DNA from: Affinundibacterium amnicola
Lineage (GTDB): Bacteria; Pseudomonadota; Gammaproteobacteria; Burkholderiales; Burkholderiaceae_D
DNA: 64,000 nt
Reading direction: 5' to 3'
Assembly: GCF_014284275.1 (NCBI RefSeq)
Contig: NZ_JACOFU010000005.1
Location: 124,001-188,000, forward strand
The notes beneath the pieces are model-generated. The model searched no databases. It was not told where the DNA came from and saw only the letters and a program-made list of their open reading frames with translations. This document shows positions 50,622 to 58,810 of the stretch, piece after piece. The number at the start of each line of letters is the position of its first letter. The stretch's first letter is position 1. A program made the translations under genes and the position numbers.

Positions 50622-52100
50622 ATGGATTTTACTAACCCCACCAGCATCACCTTCATTATTTATATCCTGGCGATGCTAGCAATTGGATTCGCCGCCTGGC
50701 GTTTTACCAATAATTTATCCGACTATATTTTAGGTGGTCGCAGCCTTGGTGCTTTCGTCACGGCCATGAGTGCTGGTGCTTCAGACATGAGCGGCTGGTT
50801 GCTGATGGGCTTGCCGGGTGCTTTGTATTTTTCTGGTGTGTCTGAAAGTTGGATTGCGATTGGCCTGACTTTAGGTGCTTGGTTTAACTGGCATTTGGTC
50901 GCAGGTCGTCTGCGTGTGTATACCGAATTGACGAATAATGCTTTGACTTTGCCGGATTATTTTACGCATCGTTTTGAAGATACCAGCAAGTTGTTGCGCA
51001 TTATTTCCGCGATAGTGATTTTGGTGTTTTTCACGATTTACTGTGCGTCTGGCATGGTGGCTGGTGCACGCTTGTTCCAAGAAACCTTTGGTATGAGCTA
51101 TAACGTGTCTTTGTGGGCTGGTGCGGCAGCGACGATTATTTATGTATTTATCGGTGGTTTCTTAGCGGTTAGTTGGACCGATACTGTACAAGCGACCTTG
51201 ATGATTTTTGCTTTGTTATTGGCTCCTGTGATGGTGATCATGCATGTTGGTGGCTTTAGTGAAGCGATTACAGTGATTCAAAATATCAATCCAAAATATA
51301 CGGATTTGTTTAGCGGTACATCTTTGATAGGCATTATTTCCTTGCTGGCTTGGGGTTTGGGTTATATGGGACAGCCGCATATTTTGGCGCGCTTCATGGC
51401 GGCTGAAAATTTCGCGACAATTAAAAATGCGCGTCGCATCGGTATGACTTGGATGATTTTGTGTTTGCTTGGTGCGATTTCTGTTGGCTTCTTTGGCATC
51501 GCTTATTTCGCGATGCATCCTGATCAAGCAGGTGCGGTGACGGCAAATAAGGAAACCGTGTTTATTTCCTTGTCGCAGATTTTGTTTAATCCTTGGATTG
51601 CCGGTATTTTGTTATCCGCAATTTTGGCAGCGGTGATGAGTACTTTGTCTTGTCAATTATTGGTTTGTTCTTCTGCTTTGACGGAAGATTTCTACAAACC
51701 TTTCTTCCGTCCAAATGCATCACAAACTGAATTGGTTTGGTTTGGTCGCATGATGGTGTTGGTGGTTGCGGTGATTGCGATTTCGATTGCCGCCAATCCA
51801 ACTAGCAGTGTATTGAGTTTGGTCAGTAACGCGTGGGCTGGATTTGGTGCTGCATTTGGCCCAGTGGTCTTGTTATCCTTGATTTGGCCTAAGATGAACC
51901 GCAACGGTGCCTTGGCGGGCATGTTTGTCGGTGCCTTGACGGTATTGGTATGGGGCGAGTTTAAATGGTTTGGCTTGTATGAATTGGTACCAGGTTTCTT
52001 CTTTGGTTGTGCGGCAGTTTGGCTAGGCAGCCAGTTTGGCGCGCCAGCATCGGAGAAAATGAAGGCTGCGTTTTCAAATATGCGTGCACAGACTAGTTGA
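50622..52100 (+). CDS. putP: Sodium/proline symporter PutP
   Basis: The protein has 492 aa and about 13 membrane helices of the SSS family. Typical residues are YILGGRSLGAFVTAMSAGAS (helix 2 with sodium-binding Ser), ASDMSGWLLMGLPGALY, ALTLPDYFTHRF, and the C-terminal AAVMSTLSCQLLVCSSALTEDF (sodium-binding Ser/Thr). Length matches PutP (about 500 aa). It imports proline with Na+ at the inner membrane. AATACGGAG precedes the ATG. It is monocistronic and ends at a strong terminator 30 bp downstream. Confidence 0.92.
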   Translation: MDFTNPTSITFIIYILAMLAIGFAAWRFTNNLSDYILGGRSLGAFVTAMSAGASDMSGWLLMGLPGALYFSGVSESWIAIGLTLGAWFNWHLVAGRLRVYTELTNNALTLPDYFTHRFEDTSKLLRIISAIVILVFFTIYCASGMVAGARLFQETFGMSYNVSLWAGAAATIIYVFIGGFLAVSWTDTVQATLMIFALLLAPVMVIMHVGGFSEAITVIQNINPKYTDLFSGTSLIGIISLLAWGLGYMGQPHILARFMAAENFATIKNARRIGMTWMILCLLGAISVGFFGIAYFAMHPDQAGAVTANKETVFISLSQILFNPWIAGILLSAILAAVMSTLSCQLLVCSSALTEDFYKPFFRPNASQTELVWFGRMMVLVVAVIAISIAANPTSSVLSLVSNAWAGFGAAFGPVVLLSLIWPKMNRNGALAGMFVGALTVLVWGEFKWFGLYELVPGFFFGCAAVWLGSQFGAPASEKMKAAFSNMRAQTS

Positions 52101-52124
52101 TTTGGAAGTAGTGGTTTGAATGAG

Positions 52125-52161
52125 AAAAGGGCGGTAAAGTGAGAACTTTACCGCCCTTTTT
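52125..52161 (+). terminator. Rho-independent terminator after putP
   Basis: A stem GGGCGGTAAAGT / ACTTTACCGCCC with GAGA loop and a T run on both strands (AAAAGGG before, CCCTTTTT after) can stop transcription from either side. Confidence 0.92.
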
Positions 52162-52252
52162 GATGAGGTTTTTACTAGTTTTAAAAGGACTTAGATAAAA
52201 CAGATGTTGGCGCTATTGTGTTCGTTTGCAGGGTACTTTAAAGGAGGGGATG

Positions 52253-52315
52253 GTAGGTTGCGCCGTGCGCACCGAAGCAGCAGCCAAAGTATGTGGTGCC
52301 CATGGCGCACCCTAC
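52253..52315. repeat. REP-like imperfect palindrome
   Basis: The arms GTAGGTTGCGCC (52253-52264) and GGCGCACCCTAC (52304-52315) pair with one mismatch; inner GTGCGCACC / GGTGCCCATG also pair. The GC-rich, 63-bp structure differs from its surroundings and resembles repetitive extragenic palindromes. No second copy is seen in the window. Confidence 0.5.
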
Positions 52316-52386
52316 GCGATAAAGCCCTAATCTGACTATTTGCACAAATTTACGTAAGTCTTTTTTATAAGGCTAAATAGAAGTAT

Positions 52387-52917
52387 TTATTTTTTCTCCG
52401 CTACAGCCTTCAAATTCTTCAAGCCATCTTCAAAATCGGGCCCGACCATTTTATCCATAAATGGCGCAAATAATTTCATCATGAAATTGCCTTCGCTGCT
52501 ACCGACCATAGACCACGTCACTTTAGTAGATGTGCCCTCTGGTTCTAAAGTGAGTGCGCCTTTGGATGGTTTTCCCATGTCTTCAAAGTGCAATTCATAA
52601 TTGATGACTTGATTTTCTGCGACCTTGGTCAGTTTCATGCCACCGTTGCCTTGGCTTTCGCTTTTCCAATCCCAACTTGCGCCAGCACCGGTTTCTGGGC
52701 CGGAAAAGAGAATTTCCATTTTTGGATCACGTTGATTCCAGACCGACCATTTTTTCCATTCTTTTGGACTTGCGATCAGTGGATAAATTTTGTCGGGACT
52801 AGCTTGGATTTGTATGCTGCGAATGACGCCATAGTGGTTAGGCATTAAGTAGGCTAGAACTATAATTAACACGAGCAAACTCAATAAGCCGATTAGCATG
52901 CGTTTGAGGATTTTCAT
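52387..52917 (-). CDS. SRPBCC-fold protein with membrane anchor
   Basis: The protein has 176 aa. One N-terminal helix (about 7-25, IGLLSLLVLIIVLAYLM) is followed by a polyketide-cyclase/START-like domain: VIRSIQIQASPDKIYPLIAS, KKWSVWNQRDP and the C-terminal helix MVGPDFEDGLKNLKAVAE. Such domains hold hydrophobic ligands. Ligand and pathway are unknown. AAGGAG precedes the ATG. It follows glpK on the same strand, with a 54-bp gap on the glpK-distal side of its start. Confidence 0.75.
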   Translation of the reverse strand: MKILKRMLIGLLSLLVLIIVLAYLMPNHYGVIRSIQIQASPDKIYPLIASPKEWKKWSVWNQRDPKMEILFSGPETGAGASWDWKSESQGNGGMKLTKVAENQVINYELHFEDMGKPSKGALTLEPEGTSTKVTWSMVGSSEGNFMMKLFAPFMDKMVGPDFEDGLKNLKAVAEKK

Positions 52918-52971
52918 AGCAACTCCTTGGATTTTTGATCCTAATATTTGAAGTCTCTGATTGTGCTTGAG

Positions 52972-54450
52972 TTAATTTGTTGAAAGCAAGCGACTCACGG
53001 CGTTCTTCCAATTTTCTAAGCGATTTGCTGCTTCTGTCCGGCTAATCTGTGGTAAAAAACGCTGTTGTTCTTGCCATAGCGCGGCGCATTCTTCGGGCGC
53101 ACTATAAATTCCTGTTTGTAGGCCAGCGAGGTAGGCAACGCCCAGAGCGGTGGTTTCGATGATCTTGGGTCGGATCACGGGAATGCCGAGCAAGTCTGCT
53201 TGAAATTGTAGAAGAGCGTCATTACTTGCAGCGCCACCATCAACACGTAATTCAATAATCGGTATTGGGCTATCTTTTTGCATCGCAAATAGTAATTCAG
53301 CAGTTTGAAAAGCAATGGCCTCAATCGCAGCTCTGGCGATGTGAGCAGCGCTGCTGCCGCGATGTAAACCTAAAATCGCACCACGTGCGTTCGCATCCCA
53401 ATAGGGTGCACCTAAGCCAGTAAAGGCGGGCACGAAGACGACACCATCGCTATCTTCAACACTTGCGGCTAACTCGCCAATGGCCTTTGCCGTCGGTGCT
53501 AGATGTAGCTGATCGCGTAGCCATTGCACCACTGCGCCACCGACGAAGACGCTGCCTTCTAAAGCATATTGTGGGTGTTGATTAACTTGGCAGGCTGCGG
53601 TGGTGATTAAGCCATGTTGTGATTGACTACAAAAACCGCCTGTTTGTAAGAGCGTAAAGCAACCCGTACCGTAAGTATTTTTTGCCATACCTGAGTTAAA
53701 ACAAGCTTGGCCGAATAACGCTGATTGTTGATCACCAGCGATGCCGGCAATGGGAATGGGTTTACCGAATAAATGCGTATGACCAAAATGATGGCAAGAT
53801 GGATGAACTTCGGGTAAGAGTTGGTGTGGGATGTCAAACAGATTGAGTAGTTCGGCATCCCATTGTTGTGTATGTATATTCCACAGCATGGTACGCGAAG
53901 CATTGGTGACATCCGTGACGTGTAGTCTGTGTTCGCTAAGTTGGTAAGCTAGCCAACTATCGACCGTACCAAATGCCAGCTCACCGTTTTCTGCAAGTTC
54001 TCTGGCATTGGGAATATGGCGCAGTATCCAAGCGACTTTGGTGGCGGAGAAATACGGGTCGAGCAGCAAGCCGGTCTTTTCTTGTATGGTTTTGCCATAG
54101 CCTTGCTGCCGTAAATCATCGCACCAATCCGCGGTACGACGGTCTTGCCAGACGATCGCGCGGCAAATTGGTTTGCCTGTTTTGCGATGCCAGACCACAG
54201 TCGTTTCACGTTGATTGGTGATGCCGATCGCGGCGATATCTTGTGCTTGAAGCTGAGTTTGCTTGAGTACCTGATGAATGGTGGCGAGTTGGCTTTGCCA
54301 AATTTCTTGCGCGTCATGTTCAACCCAACCCGCCAGTGGAAAATGCTGGGTAAATTCTTGTTGCGCTGATGTAATGATGTTGCCAAGATGATCGAATAGG
54401 ATAGAACGGGAACTGGAAGTGCCTTGATCAAGTGCGAGTAAGTAAGTCAT
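52972..54450 (-). CDS. glpK: Glycerol kinase GlpK
   Basis: The protein has 492 aa, normal for the family. FGGY-kinase motifs: LLALDQGTSSSRSILFD (phosphate 1), GITNQRETTVVWHRKTGKP, IVWQDRRTADWC, IAGDQQSALFGQACF, KNTYGTGCFTLLQTG and ELRVDGGAASNDALLQFQAD. It phosphorylates glycerol to sn-glycerol-3-phosphate in the cytoplasm with ATP. No glpF or glpD is adjacent. Start is supported by GGAGG 6-10 bp upstream. Confidence 0.95.
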   Translation of the reverse strand: MTYLLALDQGTSSSRSILFDHLGNIITSAQQEFTQHFPLAGWVEHDAQEIWQSQLATIHQVLKQTQLQAQDIAAIGITNQRETTVVWHRKTGKPICRAIVWQDRRTADWCDDLRQQGYGKTIQEKTGLLLDPYFSATKVAWILRHIPNARELAENGELAFGTVDSWLAYQLSEHRLHVTDVTNASRTMLWNIHTQQWDAELLNLFDIPHQLLPEVHPSCHHFGHTHLFGKPIPIAGIAGDQQSALFGQACFNSGMAKNTYGTGCFTLLQTGGFCSQSQHGLITTAACQVNQHPQYALEGSVFVGGAVVQWLRDQLHLAPTAKAIGELAASVEDSDGVVFVPAFTGLGAPYWDANARGAILGLHRGSSAAHIARAAIEAIAFQTAELLFAMQKDSPIPIIELRVDGGAASNDALLQFQADLLGIPVIRPKIIETTALGVAYLAGLQTGIYSAPEECAALWQEQQRFLPQISRTEAANRLENWKNAVSRLLSTN

Positions 54451-54474
54451 GTTAGACCTCCAGTTAAATGATGC

Positions 54475-54999
54475 TCAACTGCTCCAGACTTCACCGCCGA
54501 AAATATCGATTTGGGTTAGATATAGACGGCAATCAAGTTCGTACTGATGGTAGTTCGGTTCCATATACGAGCACAGCTGATAAAAAGCTTTATCGTGCGC
54601 TTTTTCTTTTAAGTGGGCAAGCTCGTGTACTGTGATCATTTTGAGAAATTCTTCGGGCACCGTTTTGAATAAGCTGGCGATGCGAATTTCATTTTTGGTT
54701 TTGAGTTTACTACCTTGCACTCGGGAGACATAAGTATGTGTGCCCAAGGCATTTTTGATTACGTGCAATTTGTTGTCGTAGACGACTTTGCTGATTTGAT
54801 CGCCATTGCGCAGTGAGGCGCTTTTTAAATCCTGCACATATTGATAGAGCGCTTTGTCGGTGCGTATGGCGTGTGTTTGTGGGTACTTTTTACGCAGATG
54901 TGAAGCCAATTGATCGCTGACGATTAATTGCCTAACCTGGGCTTGTAAGTGCTCAGGATAGGCAGTTAAGTAAGTCAATTTGTTAGATTCTGAATTCAC
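54475..54999 (-). CDS. YgjP-like zinc metallopeptidase domain protein
   Basis: The protein has 174 aa. The zinc motif ITVHELAHLKEKAHDKAFYQ (HExxH plus third His-x3-F) is that of the YgjP/SprT-like (formerly DUF45) family. The N-terminal half, with QLASHLRKKYPQ, is less conserved. Related proteins are presumed metallopeptidases in the cytoplasm; the substrate is unknown. It lies 1 bp after the FKBP stop and upstream of glpK by 24 bp, so it is probably co-transcribed with both. Confidence 0.75.
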   Translation of the reverse strand: MNSESNKLTYLTAYPEHLQAQVRQLIVSDQLASHLRKKYPQTHAIRTDKALYQYVQDLKSASLRNGDQISKVVYDNKLHVIKNALGTHTYVSRVQGSKLKTKNEIRIASLFKTVPEEFLKMITVHELAHLKEKAHDKAFYQLCSYMEPNYHQYELDCRLYLTQIDIFGGEVWSS

Positions 55000-55000
55000 C

Positions 55001-55894
55001 TTATTTTTTTGCTGCGCTGACTTTTAACAAACGCACTTCAAATATTAAATCCGAATTTGCTGGAATCAAACCATTACCAACTTCACGTGCGCCATAGGCG
55101 AGTGCCGCTGGAATGATTAAGGTGCGTTTGCCACCAATTTTCATGCCTTGTACACCGAGATCCCAACCACGAATCACTTCACCGCCATTGATGGTAAAAC
55201 TAAAAGGCTCGCGTTTGACTGAGCTATCAAATTCTTTGCCTTTTTGTCCTTTGGCTTTAGGATCGCGCAACCAACCGGTGTAATGTACGGTGACGGTGTT
55301 ACCGCTTTTCGCTTCATCGCCTTTGCCTAACTTGCTATCGATTTTTTCGACTTCCGGCATTTTGATCACATCAAGTAATTCGATATCGAAAATCAGATCC
55401 GCATCTGGTGGAATCACACCCTTACCAGCACCGCGTGAACCATAGGCCAGTGTCGACGGAATCATCAAGGTACGCTTGCCGCCGACTTTCATACCAGGCA
55501 CGCCTTGTTCCCAACCACGAATCACGCGACCTTCGCCGAGATTGAAGCTAAACGGCGCACGACCTACCGAACTATCGAAAGATTTGCCACGCTGATTTTC
55601 TGCTTGTGGATCGCGTAGCCAGCCGGTGTAATGGACGACCACAGTTTTACCAGTCACGGCTTCTGTGCCTGTGCCGACTACGGTGTCGATTTTTTCTAAA
55701 ACTGGTGCGACGACTGGTGCTGTGACTTCCTGACTTGCGCTTGGGGTACTAGCGCTTGTTGCGGCGGCACTTGCTGTGCTTTCTTGCTGCGTTTTTTGTT
55801 CGGTTTTCTGTTCTGTCTTTTGTTCCTGCGCATGTGCAGGTATTAGGCAAACATTTGCAGCGAGGGCGATGCTAATCAAGAGTGGAGATTTCAT
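55001..55894 (-). CDS. Periplasmic FKBP-type peptidyl-prolyl isomerase, two domains
   Basis: The protein has 297 aa. A signal peptide ends near AHAQ (residue 22), then a Gln/Thr/Glu and Ala/Ser linker (about 23-60). Two complete FKBP domains follow (about 65-175 and 185-295), each with VVVHYTGWLRDP or VTVHYTGWLRDP, the active-site FDSSVGRAPFSF or FDSSVKREPFSF, VIRGWEQGVPGMKVGGKRTL type and AYGSRGAG or AYGAREVG. It accelerates folding of proline-containing proteins in the periplasm. The tandem arrangement indicates internal duplication (over 50% identical by eye). Confidence 0.92.
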   Translation of the reverse strand: MKSPLLISIALAANVCLIPAHAQEQKTEQKTEQKTQQESTASAAATSASTPSASQEVTAPVVAPVLEKIDTVVGTGTEAVTGKTVVVHYTGWLRDPQAENQRGKSFDSSVGRAPFSFNLGEGRVIRGWEQGVPGMKVGGKRTLMIPSTLAYGSRGAGKGVIPPDADLIFDIELLDVIKMPEVEKIDSKLGKGDEAKSGNTVTVHYTGWLRDPKAKGQKGKEFDSSVKREPFSFTINGGEVIRGWDLGVQGMKIGGKRTLIIPAALAYGAREVGNGLIPANSDLIFEVRLLKVSAAKK

Positions 55895-55949
55895 AAGCTT
55901 GATGTCCTTTTGGTCTTGGTAGATGGATTGTAATTGAGTGAGATTTTGT

Positions 55950-56207
55950 TTAAGAGCGTTTTAGTTTGGCTTCAAAAGCGATATCCAATTTGCTGGCTTT
56001 GCGCGGAGCTTCTTTATTCATTCCATTGACGAAGCGGACAAACTCATCGATCTCTAGGGGCGCGCAAAGTTTTTCTTGGGTGTCTGGATCATGTCCAAGT
56101 ACCAGAAAGAAATGCCCGTTGGCTGTAGTCACCATTGAGTAGGGCGCGTTGTTGCTGCGTTGTTGTAATCGCAGTACGGCATTACTGGCTTTGGTTGAAC
56201 GTGCCAT
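55950..56207 (-). CDS. Small hypothetical basic protein
   Basis: The product is 85 aa from ATG 56207 (GAAAG 8 bp upstream); an upstream TTG is in frame. MVTTANGHFFLVLGHDPDTQ forms a beta segment; the C-terminus KASKLDIAFEAKLKRS is basic. I recognise no domain. It is followed by the FKBP gene on the same strand after 55 bp and may be co-transcribed. Confidence 0.55.
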   Translation of the reverse strand: MARSTKASNAVLRLQQRSNNAPYSMVTTANGHFFLVLGHDPDTQEKLCAPLEIDEFVRFVNGMNKEAPRKASKLDIAFEAKLKRS

Positions 56208-56324
56208 GACAACTTTCAAGTGAAAACAGGGTTGAATAATCTGAATCTGCGATGAGTGCTGGTATCGCGATGCTGCAACATGATAATCTAGACGCTTGCT
56301 TTAGAGAATAGCAGAAGGGTAATC

Positions 56325-57818
56325 ATGTCTATCATTTCACATTACATCAATGGCCTTGTCGTAGGAGTGCCAGATGCGCGTCGTCAACCGGTGTTTAATC
56401 CAGCTAGTGGCTTGGAGATCGCGCAAGTCGAATTCGCAGATCAACAGTTAGTGGATCAAGCGGTCGCGTCAGCCAAAGCAGCGTGGCCAGCTTGGTCAGA
56501 AACCGCACCCTTACGTCGGGCGCGGGTGATGTTTAAGTTCAAAGAGCTGCTTGAACAAAATCAAGAAAAATTAGCCGCGATGATTACACGTGAGCATGGC
56601 AAGATTTTTTCTGATGCAATGGGTGAAGTGACGCGCGGTATCGAGGTGGTGGAGTTTGCCTGTGGTTTACCGCAGCTTTTGAAAACCCAATTTTCCGACA
56701 ATATCGGTGGCGGCATAGATAACTGGAATATCCGTCAATCTTTGGGTGTGACTGTGGGTATCACGCCATTTAATTTTCCTTTCATGGTACCGATGTGGAT
56801 GGCACCGCTGGCGATTGCGTGTGGGAATACTTTCATACTTAAACCTTCGGAGCGCGACCCTTCTGCCTCGTTATTGATTGCAGAATTGTTGCAACAAGCT
56901 GGCTTACCTGATGGTGTTTTCAATGTCGTGCAAGGTGACAAGATCGCGGTTGATGCTTTGTTAGCACATCCCGATGTCGCTGCTATTTCATTTGTTGGAT
57001 CGACCCCAATTGCGCAATACATTCATACAGAAGGCAGTCGTTTAGGCAAGCGCGTACAAGCTTTAGGTGGTGCGAAAAATCATTTGGTCGTGATGCCCGA
57101 CGCGAACTTGGAGCAGGCTGTGGATGCCTTGATTGGTGCTGCCTATGGCTCGGCGGGGGAACGTTGTATGGCGATTTCTGTAGCCGTGGCGGTCGGTGAG
57201 ATTGCGGATGCCTTGGTCGCTAAATTAAAGCTACGCGTAGAGGCTTTGAAAATTGGTGATGGGATGGCGCAAGATGTTGAAATGGGACCTGTAATCAGTG
57301 CTGCACATAAGGCGAAGATCGAGAGCTTGATTGCGAGCGGTGTTGAGCAAGGTGCGCAATTGCTAGTCGATGGCCGTGGCCTGCAAGTCGCCGGTCAAGA
57401 GCAAGGCTATTTTATCGGTGGGTCATTATTTGATCACGTGCAAGAGGGCATGCGGATTCATAGCGAAGAAATTTTTGGTCCGGTTTTATGTGTGGTTCGA
57501 GTGCCGGATTTTAGTGCTGCGCTCGATCTGATTAACCGCCATGAATTTGCAAATGGCGTGTCGTTATACACAGCCGATGGCAATACAGCGCGAGAATTTT
57601 CGCGTCGGGTGCAGGTTGGTATGGTCGGTATCAATGTGCCGATTCCAGTACCGATGGCATGGCACTCATTTGGCGGCTGGAAGCGTTCTTTGTTTGGCGA
57701 TATGCATGCTTATGGCGAAGAGGGTATTCGCTTCTATACGCGCTATAAATCGATTATGCAGCGCTGGCCAGATAGTATTGCGAAGGGGGCGGAGTTTACG
57801 ATGCCAGTCGCGAAGTGA
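56325..57818 (+). CDS. mmsA: CoA-acylating methylmalonate-semialdehyde dehydrogenase
   Basis: The protein has 497 aa. Aldehyde-dehydrogenase motifs are present: [15 protein letters not shown] (NAD site), [34 protein letters not shown], the catalytic [14 protein letters not shown] (Cys) and [15 protein letters not shown]. The Lys/Asn-rich GGAKNH and GERCMA sequences are those of MmsA/IolA rather than other ALDHs. It converts methylmalonate semialdehyde plus CoA and NAD+ to propionyl-CoA in valine or inositol catabolism. Neighbouring genes are not of that pathway, so it appears to stand alone. Confidence 0.93.
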   Translation: MSIISHYINGLVVGVPDARRQPVFNPASGLEIAQVEFADQQLVDQAVASAKAAWPAWSETAPLRRARVMFKFKELLEQNQEKLAAMITREHGKIFSDAMGEVTRGIEVVEFACGLPQLLKTQFSDNIGGGIDNWNIRQSLGVTVGITPFNFPFMVPMWMAPLAIACGNTFILKPSERDPSASLLIAELLQQAGLPDGVFNVVQGDKIAVDALLAHPDVAAISFVGSTPIAQYIHTEGSRLGKRVQALGGAKNHLVVMPDANLEQAVDALIGAAYGSAGERCMAISVAVAVGEIADALVAKLKLRVEALKIGDGMAQDVEMGPVISAAHKAKIESLIASGVEQGAQLLVDGRGLQVAGQEQGYFIGGSLFDHVQEGMRIHSEEIFGPVLCVVRVPDFSAALDLINRHEFANGVSLYTADGNTAREFSRRVQVGMVGINVPIPVPMAWHSFGGWKRSLFGDMHAYGEEGIRFYTRYKSIMQRWPDSIAKGAEFTMPVAK

Positions 57819-57904
57819 ATGGTGTGAGGTAGATTGAGAAGAGCTGATCGTATCGATAAGAATGGCGCGCATGGCACACCATTCTGCTTCATTGACATTA
57901 ACGA

Positions 57905-58621
57905 TCAGCAGGCCTCGTATTTACCTGGTTCTACGCCGAGCATTGTGCTTATTTTTAAATAATTCTTTATGCGCATTTGTTGTTGCTTGTAGCCGATATT
58001 ATCGATAGGTTTTGAGCACTCGAGAGCGCCATTAATGCTGCGTACAGTTTCACCAAATCCCAAGTTTTGTTTCATAGCGACGTGACTTGGCAGTGGACCT
58101 GAACCTTTAATTTCCATCCAATACCATAGCGCCGTTTTCCATGCGACAGCCGGATCACGCGACACCATGTCTGGATCGTTCAATAGATCCAAACCTAATG
58201 CTTTACCTGCTAGCGCGTAATTAAAATTCCAGCTTAATTGAATTGGCCCGCGACCAAAATACTGTTTGCCAGGTGCGCAGGGCACGCCTTGTTTATCATT
58301 GCAATAATGATCGTGTACGCTTTTATCCAGTTCATTGATCGCTTGCAGCTCGATAGACTCATGCATGATATTGGCTAGAAAGGCGGCAATCTCACGTTTG
58401 TTATCTGCTTCACTGCCGAAATTGCCAAATTCTGGGTAAGCCTTGATTGCTTCTTGTAAGCCAGCATAAGTGTAAAACGGTATGCGCTTGGGGAAGAGCG
58501 CTTCGAATTGCGCTTCGGTGATCATAAAACCGGTCTTTTTTTCTGATTTTGCGGGTGTGATATTGCACGCGGACAAGGCTATTGCAAGCAGGGCTATGCT
58601 GATGTTGGGGATGTATTTCAT
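57905..58621 (-). CDS. GH19 chitinase-like lipoprotein
   Basis: The protein has 238 aa. The signal peptide ends in a lipobox LSAC (Cys about 19). The GH19 fold shows EIAAFLANIMHESIELQAIN with the catalytic Glu, QYFGRGPIQLSWNFNYALAG (substrate loop) and AWKTALWYWM. It should hydrolyse chitin or chitin-like glycans, anchored to a membrane. Length is typical of a catalytic domain alone, with no chitin-binding module. A role against peptidoglycan is possible, as in related endolysins. Confidence 0.85.
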   Translation of the reverse strand: MKYIPNISIALLAIALSACNITPAKSEKKTGFMITEAQFEALFPKRIPFYTYAGLQEAIKAYPEFGNFGSEADNKREIAAFLANIMHESIELQAINELDKSVHDHYCNDKQGVPCAPGKQYFGRGPIQLSWNFNYALAGKALGLDLLNDPDMVSRDPAVAWKTALWYWMEIKGSGPLPSHVAMKQNLGFGETVRSINGALECSKPIDNIGYKQQQMRIKNYLKISTMLGVEPGKYEAC

Positions 58622-58742
58622 CGTATCTTTGACTTTCTAACGCATGTTGAGAGGTGTGTGGAAAACAGGCTCAGTTAGCTTAATCAAAGATTTATCAGAA
58701 TGCAAAGAAGTGGTATTGAACTATGAAAAAAACTATGCAAAG

Positions 58743-58775
58743 AAGAAAAAAATGGCGAACCGAAGTTCGCCATTC
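58743..58775 (-). terminator. Rho-independent terminator of the TonB receptor gene
   Basis: On the minus strand ATGGCGAAC-TTCG-GTTCGCCAT forms a 9-bp stem with a stable tetraloop, followed by TTTTTTC, 36-68 bp after the receptor stop. Confidence 0.9.
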
Positions 58776-58810
58776 TTAAGCTTAAGTACTAAAAATAAGC
58801 ACTAATCAAA

